This document shows, piece after piece, positions 8,722 through 17,635 of a DNA stretch of 64,000 bases. The notes under the pieces were generated by a model. That model did not search any database and was not told the origin of the DNA. It was given only the letters and a program-made list of their open reading frames with translations. Origin of the DNA: Bradyrhizobium rifense (lineage in GTDB: Bacteria; Pseudomonadota; Alphaproteobacteria; Rhizobiales; Xanthobacteraceae). The translations under genes were made by a program, and so were the position numbers. The DNA lies in contig NZ_VSSS01000006.1 in assembly GCF_008123425.1 (NCBI RefSeq), positions 1 through 64,000 of the forward strand. Reading direction: 5' to 3'. How positions within the stretch are numbered: the stretch's first letter is position 1; the number at the start of each line of letters is the position of its first letter.

Positions 8722-10101
8722 TCAGCTGTTCACGATGTGAAGCTCGACCCGCCGGTTCTTGGCTCGGCCCGGCTCATCCGTGTTCGGCGAAAGGGGCTGG
8801 GTCTTGCCGAAACCCTGCGTCCGGATCTTGGCGCGCTCGAGATATTTGCGCGTGACGAACCAATCGGCGGCCGCCTTGGCGCGCGCTTCCGACAGGCGCT
8901 GGTTGTAGTCTGCCGAGCCTGTCGCGTCGGTGTGCCCGTTGATGAGGACATATCTCAAGCGCGGGCCGATTCTCGCCTTGATGTCCGCTGCGGCCTTCTC
9001 AAGCGCCGCGTTGGCCTCCGGCTTGATGTTCGATTTGTCGGTATCGAACAAGACGTCGCCGCTGATCCTGATCAGCGAGTCATCATTGGCGGTGACTCGC
9101 ACGGGGCCGGGATCCGACGTGATGATGTCCAAGCCGTTATCGATCCAGCGGCCGGGCCCTGGATCTGTCATGACCACCCGCCACTTGGCCTTTTCTGTGA
9201 TCGGCTCGGGCTTGTCGAGCAGCTTGTCCAGCAGCGTGTACAGGGCCCACAGCCAGGGCCTCGCGTTCTCGCTCGAGAATGCCTGGCCGGCGCCCATGAT
9301 GTTGCCCGCGAGTGCCGCGTTCGTTGAGCCATAGCAGACCAGCGCGTTCGTGCCGCCCGCGAGCGGGCTTCCCGCGGGCAGATAGCGGTCGACATTTGCC
9401 GTGTTGAGATTCGCCGCGAGCTGGCAGATCGGCGCCTTCGTCAGCACACCGATGTGGTCGAGCCCGATGGCATGGCCGATCTCGTGAGCAATCACGGGGT
9501 GGCTTGCCGGCATGCCGGGGGCGTGGCCGAGAGGGAACGCCCATGGGGTCGCGTCGAACGAGTCGTAAAGAAACGCGTGGGAGCGAAATACCCCGGGATC
9601 GGGCACCCTGCCGGTTGCGGTGATAAAGGCGGCGTTGAGGTTGGTGACCTCGATGGTCCTGTGGGCACCGCTTGCGGGCGAGAAGTCGACCTCTAGTGCA
9701 CACAGCAGGTTCGGCCGAAAGATCTTGTTCGGAAACTTGTTGAAGAACGGATCCTTTTGGTAGACCTCGTCGAGCCCCGAAAAGGCGGGCGGCGGAACGA
9801 GCCAGAACCTGTTATTCCATAGGTTGGCCTGCGCCGACGCGCTGTTGACGAACGCAGACCACTGGGCGTCGGTCCACGGCGTCGTGAGGAACGGCTTGTT
9901 GTCGGCGTCCAGCCGGACCGGCAGAAATCCCCTCGCCTGTTTGAGGCTGATCTTGAGCTTGATCGTGAGCTTGACGTGTTTGAAGCCGCCAGTCGGCTGG
10001 TAGAGGAAGGTGTCGAACGCGGCCGGAACGCTGCCGCCGGTCCTGGAATTTGAGCTGAATGCCGCGCCGACGAGCGGGACAGGTTTGTAGGACGGTGCCA
10101 T
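8722..10101 (-). CDS. Metzincin-like metalloprotease fused to OmpA domain
   Basis: 459 aa. The ATG at 10101 is chosen because GGAGGAG lies just before it; the in-frame ATG 12 nt upstream is part of that Shine-Dalgarno. The N-terminal ~330 residues hold HEIGHAIGLDHIG (residues ~206-218), a zinc-protease motif of the HEXXHXXXXDH type. The C-terminal ~125 residues form an OmpA/MotB peptidoglycan-binding domain (VLFDTDKSNIKPEA, NGHTDATGSADYNQRLSEAR, GFGKTQPLSPN, KNRRVELHI). No signal peptide is seen, so how the OmpA domain reaches the periplasm is unclear. The gene stands alone. Related in motif to the protease at 1873-2433. Confidence 0.8.
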   Translation of the reverse strand: MAPSYKPVPLVGAAFSSNSRTGGSVPAAFDTFLYQPTGGFKHVKLTIKLKISLKQARGFLPVRLDADNKPFLTTPWTDAQWSAFVNSASAQANLWNNRFWLVPPPAFSGLDEVYQKDPFFNKFPNKIFRPNLLCALEVDFSPASGAHRTIEVTNLNAAFITATGRVPDPGVFRSHAFLYDSFDATPWAFPLGHAPGMPASHPVIAHEIGHAIGLDHIGVLTKAPICQLAANLNTANVDRYLPAGSPLAGGTNALVCYGSTNAALAGNIMGAGQAFSSENARPWLWALYTLLDKLLDKPEPITEKAKWRVVMTDPGPGRWIDNGLDIITSDPGPVRVTANDDSLIRISGDVLFDTDKSNIKPEANAALEKAAADIKARIGPRLRYVLINGHTDATGSADYNQRLSEARAKAAADWFVTRKYLERAKIRTQGFGKTQPLSPNTDEPGRAKNRRVELHIVNS

Positions 10102-10746
10102 GGGCTCCTCCAACAGAGGTTTCGACCGCAGGATGCGCCTCTTGGTCGCGGCGAAGCGCGGCGGCGTTCAATGGACCCGGCGCGGATCTGCAGGCTTCGC
10201 GGCTGCGGTCGCGATGCGATTCGGCGCTCCGGCGAATGCGCAATCCGCGGCCGAACGACAAAAGTCGAAAACAACCCCATGCACAGTAGACGGCGGCTGC
10301 GGGTGCGAGGTGCGCTGCAGCCGGAGAACTATCTGAAGCGACGGGTGAAATTTCGAGAGCGGGTTACGCTGGGTGGGGGTGGCTCAGACTCGACACCGGA
10401 GCGCGTTGCGCGGCGACACCGCCGCCCGGTTCCGGTCACACTTTCGGAGGTCGGCAGAGATAGGTGGTCACCGCAGCGTCGGATAACCGCCGAATCGTGC
10501 CGGAGGCTGACCACCGATTGGCCACCGAAACGCCGTGAACAGACGGCGATAAAGGTGGTCAATCATGAACGAACTTGATTGTTTTTGCTGGATTTTTCGA
10601 TTGCTACTTACGTTCGGGACGCAGGGGGCGCGGGTGTTGAAGGCGCGGCCGAGCAATTTACATTTCGTCTGTAACCTATTGATTTCGATAGCGCTATTGC
10701 AGCGGTTTTTTACATCTAAGTATCTGTAATTGCTTCTGAAAGATGA
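10102..10746. other. Gene-free stretch before the att-like site
   Basis: About 640 bp without a supported gene. It holds the promoter of the minus-strand OmpA fusion and GC-rich sequence with overlapping spurious frames. Composition changes to AT-rich from about 10570 toward the tRNA fragment. Confidence 0.5.
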
Positions 10747-10793
10747 GACTCTTAATCAGCGGGTCCCAGGTTCGAGCCCTGGTGCGCCCACCA
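10747..10793 (+). other. tRNA-Lys(CTT) 3' fragment, probable att site
   Basis: 47 bp carry the 3' part of a tRNA-Lys gene: loop CTCTTAA with anticodon CTT, the 3' anticodon strand, a T-arm with GGTTCGAGCC, the acceptor strand and encoded CCA. The 5' half is absent. The 5 nt before the loop do not pair with TCAGC at 4 of 5 expected stem positions or better, and no D-arm is found upstream. Such 3' duplicates arise when an integrative element inserts into a tRNA gene. The intact tRNA would lie outside the window. A recombinase remnant lies 270 bp downstream. Confidence 0.75.
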
Positions 10794-11064
10794 TCATTAA
10801 GAGATTGGCCCGCAAGGGCTTTTTTCATTCCTTCGAAAGAACAAACCGAGTGTCGTGCGACGCTTTTGGGGTCGGACGTCGCACACCGTGCGACGTCTCG
10901 GATGTTTGGGGAATTATTCATCGCACCGAGCTCAGACGGTCCTTGTTTGCGGATGGCGGCGAGAGATGGAGCGTACGCCCCGCCTTAGGAAGGCGCAAAT
11001 CGTTGGGGGGTGATTGCGCGCTACACCGCCTCCACCGGATTAACGAAACTCTGCCGCTGTCCGT

Positions 11065-11304
11065 TCAGCCCTTCATCCCTTCCTTTCGAACCTGCAATTC
11101 AAGCCTGTCGATGCCGGAATCGGCACGAGCCGCATTGCGGGCGCGGTAGTGCTTCACGATGGTCTGTGCGCTTCGGTATGAATGTCCAGTGATGTCGCAG
11201 ATCGTCAGCAAGTCGCAGCCAGCTCGATCGAGCAGCATGACGCAAGTATCACGCAGGTCCTGGTGCGTGCTTTCTCGATCGCCGGGAGGTGGGCCGAAGC
11301 CCAT
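11065..11304 (-). pseudogene. Tyrosine recombinase C-terminal fragment
   Basis: Encodes HQDLRDTCVMLLDRAG, then ICDITGHSYRSAQTIVKHY. These correspond to box II of phage-type integrases: HxLR (here HQDLR), the GH pair and the catalytic Tyr in VKHYRAR. Only ~75 residues remain; the N-terminal and central catalytic parts are missing. It lies between the tRNA-Lys fragment and the aldo/keto reductase gene, and is probably left over from the element that used that att site. Confidence 0.75.
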
Positions 11305-11373
11305 TCCCCCAGCGCCTGCATCCTTGGGCGGTCTCGGTCGATGCCGGCGTCCGAGTATCGGCCGCGGTGCTCC

Positions 11374-12201
11374 TTAAGGATCCCACGCTGGGGCCAGTCC
11401 CGGCGGGCTGACAATGCGGCCGTTCGGCTCTGCGAGCGTCTGAATGGCGGCCATTTCATCATCGCCCAGTTCGAAGTCGAAAACGGTCAGGTTCTCGGCT
11501 AGGCGATTGGGGTTGGTGGTCCGCGACAAGGCGACGACGCCGTCTTGCTGTATCAACCATCGAAGCACTACCTGCGGAATGCTCCGTCCGTGGGTTGCCG
11601 CGATTTCCGCAAGTGTCGGATCGCCTAGCACCCGGCCGACGGCCATCGCGCAGTAGGCGGTCACCGCAAGCCCTGCGTGGCGCGTCGCACCTGCAATCAG
11701 CGACTGGTTGAGGTACGGATGATATTCGAATTGATTGGTGACCAGCGGAGCCGCGGAAAGGCCGATCGCCTGATCGAGCAACCGCCGATTAAAGTTGCTG
11801 ACCCCGATGTGACGGACCTTGCCCGATTTCACGGTCTCGTTGAGCAGTCCGATCTGATCCGCAAGGGGCACCCCTTCGTGAGGCCAATGCAGCAGGAGCA
11901 GATCGATGTAGTCGGTTCGCAGATTCCGGAGGCTTTGATCGACGGACGAAGCGAAGCGACCTTCCGGATAGTTGGCGACCCAAACCTTGGTGGTGAGGAA
12001 GATCTCGGAGCGCGGAACGCCCGAAGATGCGACGCATTCGCCGACATCTATCTCGTTGTGATAGATCTGCGCCGTATCGATATGGCGGAAGCCGGCCTTC
12101 AACGCTGCCGGAAGCGTCCGCAGCATTTCCTCGCGCGCGGTCCCGTAGGTGCCAAATCCGATTGCGGGAATCTTGGCGCCGTTGGCGACGACATTGTGCA
12201 T
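11374..12201 (-). CDS. Aldo/keto reductase
   Basis: 275-aa NADPH-dependent reductase of the AKR superfamily, reducing aldehydes or ketones (2,5-diketo-gluconate reductase-like size). Seen: N-terminal GAKIPAIGFGTYG, catalytic Asp/Tyr in FRHIDTAQIYHNE, Lys in LTTKVWV, His in LLLHWPHEG, and the NADPH-binding end (ALSRTTNPNRLAENL). Its ATG overlaps the upstream gene's stop by 1 bp (TGATG), so translation is coupled. Last gene of the minus-strand DoxX-pirin-LysR-GST operon; a likely substrate is a reactive carbonyl. Confidence 0.9.
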   Translation of the reverse strand: MHNVVANGAKIPAIGFGTYGTAREEMLRTLPAALKAGFRHIDTAQIYHNEIDVGECVASSGVPRSEIFLTTKVWVANYPEGRFASSVDQSLRNLRTDYIDLLLLHWPHEGVPLADQIGLLNETVKSGKVRHIGVSNFNRRLLDQAIGLSAAPLVTNQFEYHPYLNQSLIAGATRHAGLAVTAYCAMAVGRVLGDPTLAEIAATHGRSIPQVVLRWLIQQDGVVALSRTTNPNRLAENLTVFDFELGDDEMAAIQTLAEPNGRIVSPPGLAPAWDP

Positions 12202-13187
12202 CAGCGTTCTCCGTAGGACGGTTTGGAATCCGCGGGCTCGCCGAAGTCGAGATCCGGTCCCACCGGGACGATGCCGGACGGATTGATCCATCGATGGCTT
12301 CCGTAATAGTGCGCCTTGATGTGCTGGAAATTCACCGTCGGCCGGATGTCGGGATACCGGTAGAGCTCCCTGGTGTACCGCCACAGGGATGGATAACCGA
12401 CGATCTGCCGGCGATTGCATTTGAAGTGCCCGAAGTAGACCGAGTCGAAGCGGATGAGGGTGGTGAAGAGACGGATGTCCGCTTCCGTCAAATTGTCGCC
12501 CAGCAGAAAGCGCCGATTCAAGAGGCGTTTCTCCAGCCATTCGAGCATATCGAAGACCCTATCGACCGCCGCTTCGTAGGCCGCCTGCGAGCCGGCAAAC
12601 CCCGCTGCGTACACTCCGTTGTTGAAATCGGCATAGACGCGCGAATTGATCTCGTCGATCTCAGCACGCTGTCGTTCAGGATAGTAATCGCCTGCCTTGG
12701 CGCCAATTCCATCGAACGCCGAATTGAACATCCGAATGATGTCCGCGGACTCGTTGGAGACGATGGTGCGCTTCTTCTTGTCCCACAGCACCGGCACCGT
12801 GACGCGCGACGTGCACTGTGGATCGGCCAACTGATAGATCTGATAGAGCCTGGTTGCGCCGTTGACGGTGTCCGGGATCACGTTCGGGCCGGGCTCGAAT
12901 GTCCAGCCTTCGTCGCCCATGTGCCAGTGCACCACCGACATGCCGACGAGGCCCGCCAGGCCTTTCAGGTTCCGCATGATGATCGTGCGATGGGCCCAGG
13001 GACATGCGAGCGAGACGTACAGATGGTAGCGGTCGGCCTCCGCGCCGAACGCGCGCGCTCCATGGTCGCCGCGGTCATCCGGACCTATCCAGTTGCGGAA
13101 TATCGACGGAGGCCGCTTGAGGACGCCATCCGACAGGACCGCGCCTACTCCGCTGCGTTGCCAAACTCCACCTATGAGCTCACCCAT
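12201..13187 (-). CDS. Glutathionyl-hydroquinone reductase (Xi-class GST)
   Basis: 328 aa. Members of the Xi-class GST/ECM4/YqjG family reduce glutathionyl-(hydro)quinones, releasing GSH. Seen: catalytic Cys in YVSLACPWAHRTIIMR (~residue 62), TVPVLWDKKKRTIVSNESADI (cis-Pro and gamma-Glu binding), and the C-terminal helical domain with ADIRLFTTLIRFDSVYFGHFKCN, all diagnostic of the family. Its start overlaps the 3' end of the LysR gene by 8 bp. With pirin and DoxX upstream, it supports a quinone/electrophile detoxification role. Confidence 0.9.
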   Translation of the reverse strand: MGELIGGVWQRSGVGAVLSDGVLKRPPSIFRNWIGPDDRGDHGARAFGAEADRYHLYVSLACPWAHRTIIMRNLKGLAGLVGMSVVHWHMGDEGWTFEPGPNVIPDTVNGATRLYQIYQLADPQCTSRVTVPVLWDKKKRTIVSNESADIIRMFNSAFDGIGAKAGDYYPERQRAEIDEINSRVYADFNNGVYAAGFAGSQAAYEAAVDRVFDMLEWLEKRLLNRRFLLGDNLTEADIRLFTTLIRFDSVYFGHFKCNRRQIVGYPSLWRYTRELYRYPDIRPTVNFQHIKAHYYGSHRWINPSGIVPVGPDLDFGEPADSKPSYGER

Positions 13188-14151
13188 GGGAACGGGCCTT
13201 CCTTTTCGCAGGCGGCTTTGCCTTCTGCCGGACGCGCGCCGGCAGCCTTCCCGCCGTCACGGGAATTTGCTTGAGGCGATCGACGAACCATCGGCCGGCG
13301 GGGCCGGGCGGAGATTTGGTCTGCCAGACCGCCGACATCGACAGCATTAGGCCTTCCGGAGGGACATCCTCGATCGGCAGCACCGAGAGGCGGCCCTCTT
13401 CGATGTCCTTGCGCACCACATGCAAGGGCATCCCGCCCCAGCCGAGACCCTTGAGCAGGAAGTGATGCTTGGCGAAGAGATCGGCCAGCCGCCACGTCGC
13501 CGACGACATGACGCCGAACTCGCGTCCGGAAGACAGTTCCGATCGGTCGGTGAGGACGATCTGCGTGTGCTTTCCGAGGATGTCCTTGGGAATCTTGCCC
13601 CGGTATGACGTCAGGGCATGATCCCGCGCGGCGACCATGAGAAACGTGATGCTCGGCAGTCTTTCGAACGTCAGCGTATCCGGAATGACGGGGAGCGACC
13701 CCACCACGCCGATGCTGCACTGTCCCTCGAGCACGGGTTTGATGGCACCTCCGAGTGCTTCGACATAGATCCGAAGCGCAACGCCCGGATATTTCTGGCG
13801 GAACTCGGTGGCGACCTGCGTGACCGCATCGATCGGATAGAACACGTCGATCACGACCGACAGCTCCGGCTCCAGGCCGGCCGACATGCCCTTGGCGCGG
13901 GCTTTCAGCAAGTCGACGTTCGTGATGATGTTGCGAGCATCGCCCAGCAGCGCCGATCCCTCCGGCGTGAGCTTGGGATAGCGACCGGACCGGTCGAACA
14001 ACTGTACGCCGATCTGATCCTCGAGATTGCCGATCGTATCGCTCACCACGGACTGGGCCCGCAGCAGCTTGCGGGAGGCGGCCGAAAAACTTCCTTCGTC
14101 TACCGCGGCGATGAACGTGCGCAGTTGATCGAGCGAGACGGCGTCAAGCAT
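13180..14151 (-). CDS. LysR-family regulator
   Basis: 323 aa. Residues ~5-65 form the winged helix (LDQLRTFIAAVDEGSFSAAS...VVSDTIGNLEDQIGVQLFDRS), followed by the effector-binding domain. The C-terminal tail is basic and Pro/Lys-rich. It sits inside the operon, 22 bp after the small gene 14174-14422 and overlapping the GST-type reductase. It presumably senses a quinone or related ligand and controls the operon through the inverted repeat at 15845-15869. Ligand unknown. Confidence 0.88.
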   Translation of the reverse strand: MLDAVSLDQLRTFIAAVDEGSFSAASRKLLRAQSVVSDTIGNLEDQIGVQLFDRSGRYPKLTPEGSALLGDARNIITNVDLLKARAKGMSAGLEPELSVVIDVFYPIDAVTQVATEFRQKYPGVALRIYVEALGGAIKPVLEGQCSIGVVGSLPVIPDTLTFERLPSITFLMVAARDHALTSYRGKIPKDILGKHTQIVLTDRSELSSGREFGVMSSATWRLADLFAKHHFLLKGLGWGGMPLHVVRKDIEEGRLSVLPIEDVPPEGLMLSMSAVWQTKSPPGPAGRWFVDRLKQIPVTAGRLPARVRQKAKPPAKRKARSHG

Positions 14152-14173
14152 TGGATCTACCTTTCGAAAGCGA

Positions 14174-14422
14174 TCAGAGCGCCCACTGGTCTTCCTGGTC
14201 GTTCCAGTCGGTTCTGTTCAGGCGTCGCACGATCTCCTCGCTCATCGCGGCGTCGCCGGCAACCGCGATGATGGCGCCGTCCTGTGCGACGATTTCGCGG
14301 CCATTTGCATGGACCGGGAAGTGCTCCCCTCGCAGCGGCGAGCGTCGATCAGAACGGTCCCGGCGTTCCGGGGTAACTCCCGCCACACGTCGTAGAAGCT
14401 GAGATGAATCTGTTCCGAACAT
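14174..14422 (-). CDS. Small hypothetical protein in the pirin operon
   Basis: 82 aa; ATG preceded by AAGGAGAGG. The C-terminal half (NGREIVAQDGAIIAVAGDAAMSE...IVRRLNR) looks like a genuine folded domain. The N-terminal half is Arg-rich and could have been shifted: another frame there reads SFYDVWRELPRNAGTVLID, which also looks coding. So either this is a short protein or a frameshift separates two halves. Gaps of 34 bp to pirin and 22 bp to lysR fit one operon. Function unknown. Confidence 0.5.
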   Translation of the reverse strand: MFGTDSSQLLRRVAGVTPERRDRSDRRSPLRGEHFPVHANGREIVAQDGAIIAVAGDAAMSEEIVRRLNRTDWNDQEDQWAL

Positions 14423-14456
14423 CGGTCCTCTCCTTCGTCCTGATTGAGCAGCCGCT

Positions 14457-15329
14457 TCAGCGTCCCACCCGTCCCAGGACACCCTGGTTGTGGAGGCGGC
14501 GGCCGAGATCGGCGATGTTCTTCTCACCGATCCGCAAGGAATCCACGTTGGTGTGCACCGAGTAGTGCCCGGTCACCAGATCGTAGGGATGCTTGACTGC
14601 AGAGCCCAGCACGAAGCCGGCGTCCGTGAGCGCCTCGAACTCGATCGGCCGGTCGCTCTCCTCGAACACGGCGAGTTCGCCCGTCGATATCCGTTCCGGT
14701 GTAGCCAGGGTCCCTTTGTGCGATGCGAGCCAAGTGACGTCGTGGCCCTTGGCCGGGCGAAAGGTCCAGCGCTCGCCGGCCCTCAGATGCACGTCGAGAT
14801 AGGTCACGCCGCGGGGCGATCCGACGATGCTCCTTACGCCATCGTGTTCGCCCACGATGACCCGCGCGGGTCCGGCAGAATGAAAATCGGAGGCGCTGAG
14901 ATACTGGCTTTCGGGTTCGGCAAGCTCCAGTTCGGGCGGCATGGCGACCCAAAGCTGAAAGCCCTTGATCCGCTCGCTGCCGAACATTCCGCCGGTGTGC
15001 CAGACGCCGCTGCTGGCGCGCATCCACTCGACGCCGCCGGTGTCGATGACGCCTCCGCGCCCGGTGGTCTCCTTGTAGGAAGCCTGGCCCGACAGGATAA
15101 GGGTCAGGGTCGCAATTCCCGAATGGGGGTGAAAGCCGAATTTCGGAGCCGACGCCGGATCGGCGTCGAAGTAGTCAAGAAACACGAACGGTTTGATCCG
15201 CTCGCCGATGTCGCCCGGACTTACCAGCCGGGTGACGCGGTCGTGCGAGTGTCCACGCGTACGAAGGGCAATCCGTCGTGAGATCGGTTCTGAGTGCGTC
15301 GGGCGCGTGAACACTGCATCGGTCGTCAT
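14457..15329 (-). CDS. Pirin family protein
   Basis: 290-aa bicupin. The N-terminal cupin carries the pirin metal motif FGFHPHSGIATLTLI, followed by GGVEWMRASSGVWHTGG. Many bacterial pirins act as quercetinases or redox-dependent regulators; here the metal ligands are present in the N-terminal half. It lies between DoxX (35 bp upstream) and the small gene in the LysR operon. A second pirin exists only as a fragment at 25784-25987. Confidence 0.9.
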   Translation of the reverse strand: MTTDAVFTRPTHSEPISRRIALRTRGHSHDRVTRLVSPGDIGERIKPFVFLDYFDADPASAPKFGFHPHSGIATLTLILSGQASYKETTGRGGVIDTGGVEWMRASSGVWHTGGMFGSERIKGFQLWVAMPPELELAEPESQYLSASDFHSAGPARVIVGEHDGVRSIVGSPRGVTYLDVHLRAGERWTFRPAKGHDVTWLASHKGTLATPERISTGELAVFEESDRPIEFEALTDAGFVLGSAVKHPYDLVTGHYSVHTNVDSLRIGEKNIADLGRRLHNQGVLGRVGR

Positions 15330-15364
15330 CTTCGTTCTCCTGGATCTTGTGTCGCGGGACGGGG

Positions 15365-15763
15365 TCAGCCCTTCACGCGCTCAATCAGGTCGGTCAGTTC
15401 ATCCCGCCGCAGATAGACGACGGCCGCATTGAGTAGGCCCAGGACGATCGCCGGGACAGGGCTGGTGTGCAGCACGAACAGATGGGCCGTCGTTGCGCCG
15501 ATCATGGTGGTGCCGAGCAACAGGCCGGCGACCGAAGCCAGGCCGGGAACGAGCAGGGCCACGGCGCCCGCCACTTCCACGGCGCCGGTCACGAAGCGGA
15601 ACCATTGTCCGACTCCGATCTGCGCGAACAGGTCGACCATGAAAGGCACGCCGGTCAGCTTGGCTACGCCTGCGGCGAGGAATGCCGCAGCCAGCACGCC
15701 TTGCAGCGACCATGCGCCGATGCGGCGGGAGGGACGGGCGGTCTGGATGGATGTAACACTCAT
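15365..15763 (-). CDS. DoxX family membrane protein
   Basis: 132 aa from the ATG preceded by AAGGAG; an upstream in-frame start lacks one. Four hydrophobic segments (VLAAAFLAAGVAKLTGV, FRFVTGAVEVAGAVALL, SVAGLLLGTTMIGATTAHLF, PAIVLGLLNAAVVYL) fit the DoxX/SURF4 fold. Promoter-proximal gene of the operon. In other bacteria DoxX proteins pair with redox-stress systems; here the neighbours suggest the same. Confidence 0.85.
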   Translation of the reverse strand: MSVTSIQTARPSRRIGAWSLQGVLAAAFLAAGVAKLTGVPFMVDLFAQIGVGQWFRFVTGAVEVAGAVALLVPGLASVAGLLLGTTMIGATTAHLFVLHTSPVPAIVLGLLNAAVVYLRRDELTDLIERVKG

Positions 15764-15844
15764 GTTGGCTCCTTGGGTTGTGGTTGAAAGCAACACGAAC
15801 CTAGAAGCCGGACGTCCTTTGCAAAACCCGATTTATTTCGATGA

Positions 15845-15869
15845 TATCTATCGGCTGTTCCGATGGATA
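15845..15869 (-). promoter_or_regulatory. Inverted-repeat operator upstream of doxX operon
   Basis: Arms TATCTATCGG and CCGATGGATA match at 9 of 10 positions around a 5-bp spacer, 82 bp upstream of the DoxX start. Spacing and position fit a LysR-type activator site; the operon encodes its own LysR. Confidence 0.55.
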
Positions 15870-16176
15870 AAAATTACGTCTGTGAAACCGAAAGCGCAAT
15901 TGGTTATTGTATCGCACTTGCACACGGACGCTGGCCGTGCGCGGTGGTCCCGACGCTCCCCGACCTTGACCGTCCTAATAGGACAGTCGATCTGTCGAAT
16001 TAGGACACCCAACGGAGTGCTCCTTTTGCGCAGTCACCTTTTCACTTTGACGGAGAATAAACTGAGCTGGCCGACTGGACTGATCCAGCCCAAGTCCGGA
16101 CGGCAGGCGGCCCTACCACGCGACTTCGCGAGGCGGGGTCGCTGCGTGTAGGGCGCGCGGGTCTATGAAGCAAAAA

Positions 16177-16206
16177 CGCCGCCCGCTCAAATGAGCGCGG
16201 GCGGCG
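16177..16206 (+). terminator. Long GC hairpin
   Basis: Arms CGCCGCCCGC and GCGGGCGGCG, with TCAA/ATGA partly extending pairing toward the loop; preceded by an A-run. It lies between the divergent doxX promoter and the next plus-strand gene. Read on the minus strand, the preceding A-run becomes a T-run, which suggests termination in that direction. Confidence 0.5.
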
Positions 16207-16305
16207 GCTTACCAGCCCCGGGAGGGAAACTGTAAAATCCCGATACTCCGTATGTCTGCATGCGTCGTGTCAAGGTTCATCATCGCGGGACAGGAAAAGA
16301 ACATC

Positions 16306-16524
16306 ATGACTGACGATCAGGTCAATCTCCTGGTTCAGCACCTTTGCGAGCAATTGCACTTGGCGCTCCGATTGAAGGGCAGCGAGGCACATCCACCAAA
16401 CGCCAAGGATATTGGCTTCGATCCTGCCTCTGTAAGAACTGTGTTGCTGACCGGCTTGCGTTCGGCGGGCTTCACGATCCACCATGAGGCAGCCGGGGCG
16501 AGCGAAGAGCCGCCGTGGTCCTAA
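16306..16524 (+). CDS. Hypothetical protein, 72 aa
   Basis: Start MTDDQVNLLVQHLCEQLHLA, with GGAAAAG upstream; the frame is also open from 16252. It contains DIGFDPASVRTVLLTGLRSAGF, a helical pattern. Cytosolic, family not recognised. It precedes the small membrane-protein gene by 133 bp in the same direction. Confidence 0.5.
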   Translation: MTDDQVNLLVQHLCEQLHLALRLKGSEAHPPNAKDIGFDPASVRTVLLTGLRSAGFTIHHEAAGASEEPPWS

Positions 16525-16657
16525 CGACAATGCAGGACAGAAGTCCCGTGCCAATGTCTCGGTTGGGTCAAAAGCGTCGGATGGCGCAGCGGCAAACTTC
16601 CGCTCCTCCCTCATCTACTGACAACCGTCCTTGTTAGCGGTCGACAATGTGAACTGT

Positions 16658-16945
16658 ATGACTGCATTCGTCTTTGAACTCATCTTTTGGATGTTGCTCG
16701 ATCTCATCGGATGCGGCGTCGCGCACGTTGTTCTCCAACTCATTACCGGTGACAAGGTTGTTGTTCAGCCCTTGACGGCTAATCCGCTGCGGACCTCTCA
16801 GCAAGAGTTTCTGAGTTACTACCGGATTAGAAACGGCCGCATCGAATTGGACCGGAGCCTTGCCGGACTTTTTGGCCTGATCTTTTGTCTTCTGGTGGCG
16901 GCCGCGAGCTTTCTGGCGACATTCGCTGTCGCGTCTCTAATCTAG
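16658..16945 (+). CDS. Small membrane protein, two TM helices
   Basis: 95 aa. TM1 is about residues 3-30 (FVFELIFWMLLDLIGCGVAHVV). TM2 is about 70-93 (LFGLIFCLLVAAASFLATFAV). Between them is a polar loop of ~40 residues. No family recognised. The start is taken at the first ATG giving an uninterrupted N-terminal helix. Confidence 0.55.
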   Translation: MTAFVFELIFWMLLDLIGCGVAHVVLQLITGDKVVVQPLTANPLRTSQQEFLSYYRIRNGRIELDRSLAGLFGLIFCLLVAAASFLATFAVASLI

Positions 16946-17194
16946 TTGTGCTTTGAGCGACGCCGGCATCTGGGCAGAGATCCATTCGCAGCGACTTCCT
17001 TGATTCCGACCGCCGAGACGAATGCTATGAGGTTAGAAGCAGGAGGGTCTCGCGTGGCCGACCGGGTCGCCCCAACCCAGGGCCGTGCGAAGAATGCTTG
17101 AATGAACGTGCCGATCGCGAGCGATACAAGGATGTCGCCACATGGTCGGCGCCCCGGCGACGTTGCCAACCTGCTGGGCTGAAGGCCAGCCTGC

Positions 17195-17485
17195 CGTTTC
17201 GGCCTTGCCGCCTCTCTGCTCGCACGTTGCTCGGCGCGCGCCCGCAACTGGGGTGTGCGCATACTGTTCATGAACTGCTTGGTTGAGAATGCCGCCATGA
17301 TGCATTTGGCGCGGAAGCAGGGTCTGAAGATCGCTGTGTCCGGCGGCGATGCCGAAGCGTTCGTGCGCTTGCCGCGAGCCGACCTGACCAGTCTGGCAGC
17401 CGAGGCGGTCGCCGAGCACCTCGGCCTGTTCGATCACGCCCAGAAATCCTATTGGGCGGCGCTGCTGGCCCAGCTTCTCCAATAA
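17195..17485 (+). pseudogene. GNAT acetyltransferase C-terminal fragment
   Basis: The frame reads ASLLARCSARARNWGVRILF, then MNCLVENAAMMHLARKQG and LKIAVSGGDAEAFVRLPRAD. This is the C-terminal acetyl-CoA-binding half of a GNAT N-acetyltransferase family common in rhizobia. The N-terminal half is not found upstream. Remnant. Confidence 0.65.
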
Positions 17486-17635
17486 GGGTTTTCGCAGACG
17501 AGCTTCACAACGGAAGCAAAGCTGTTGTTGGCGAATACAACATACCCCACGCATCTACTGGGGGCATGTCACGAGTTAAGACGCTGGGAAATAGTCGTGG
17601 CGCGAGGGCGTCAGCGTACAGCTAGGAGCGCATCA

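Noticed and set aside
10694..10921. 75-codon minus-strand frame containing GGRTRARTWDPL
   Set aside because: This is the antisense translation of the tRNA-Lys fragment, a well-known spurious protein pattern.
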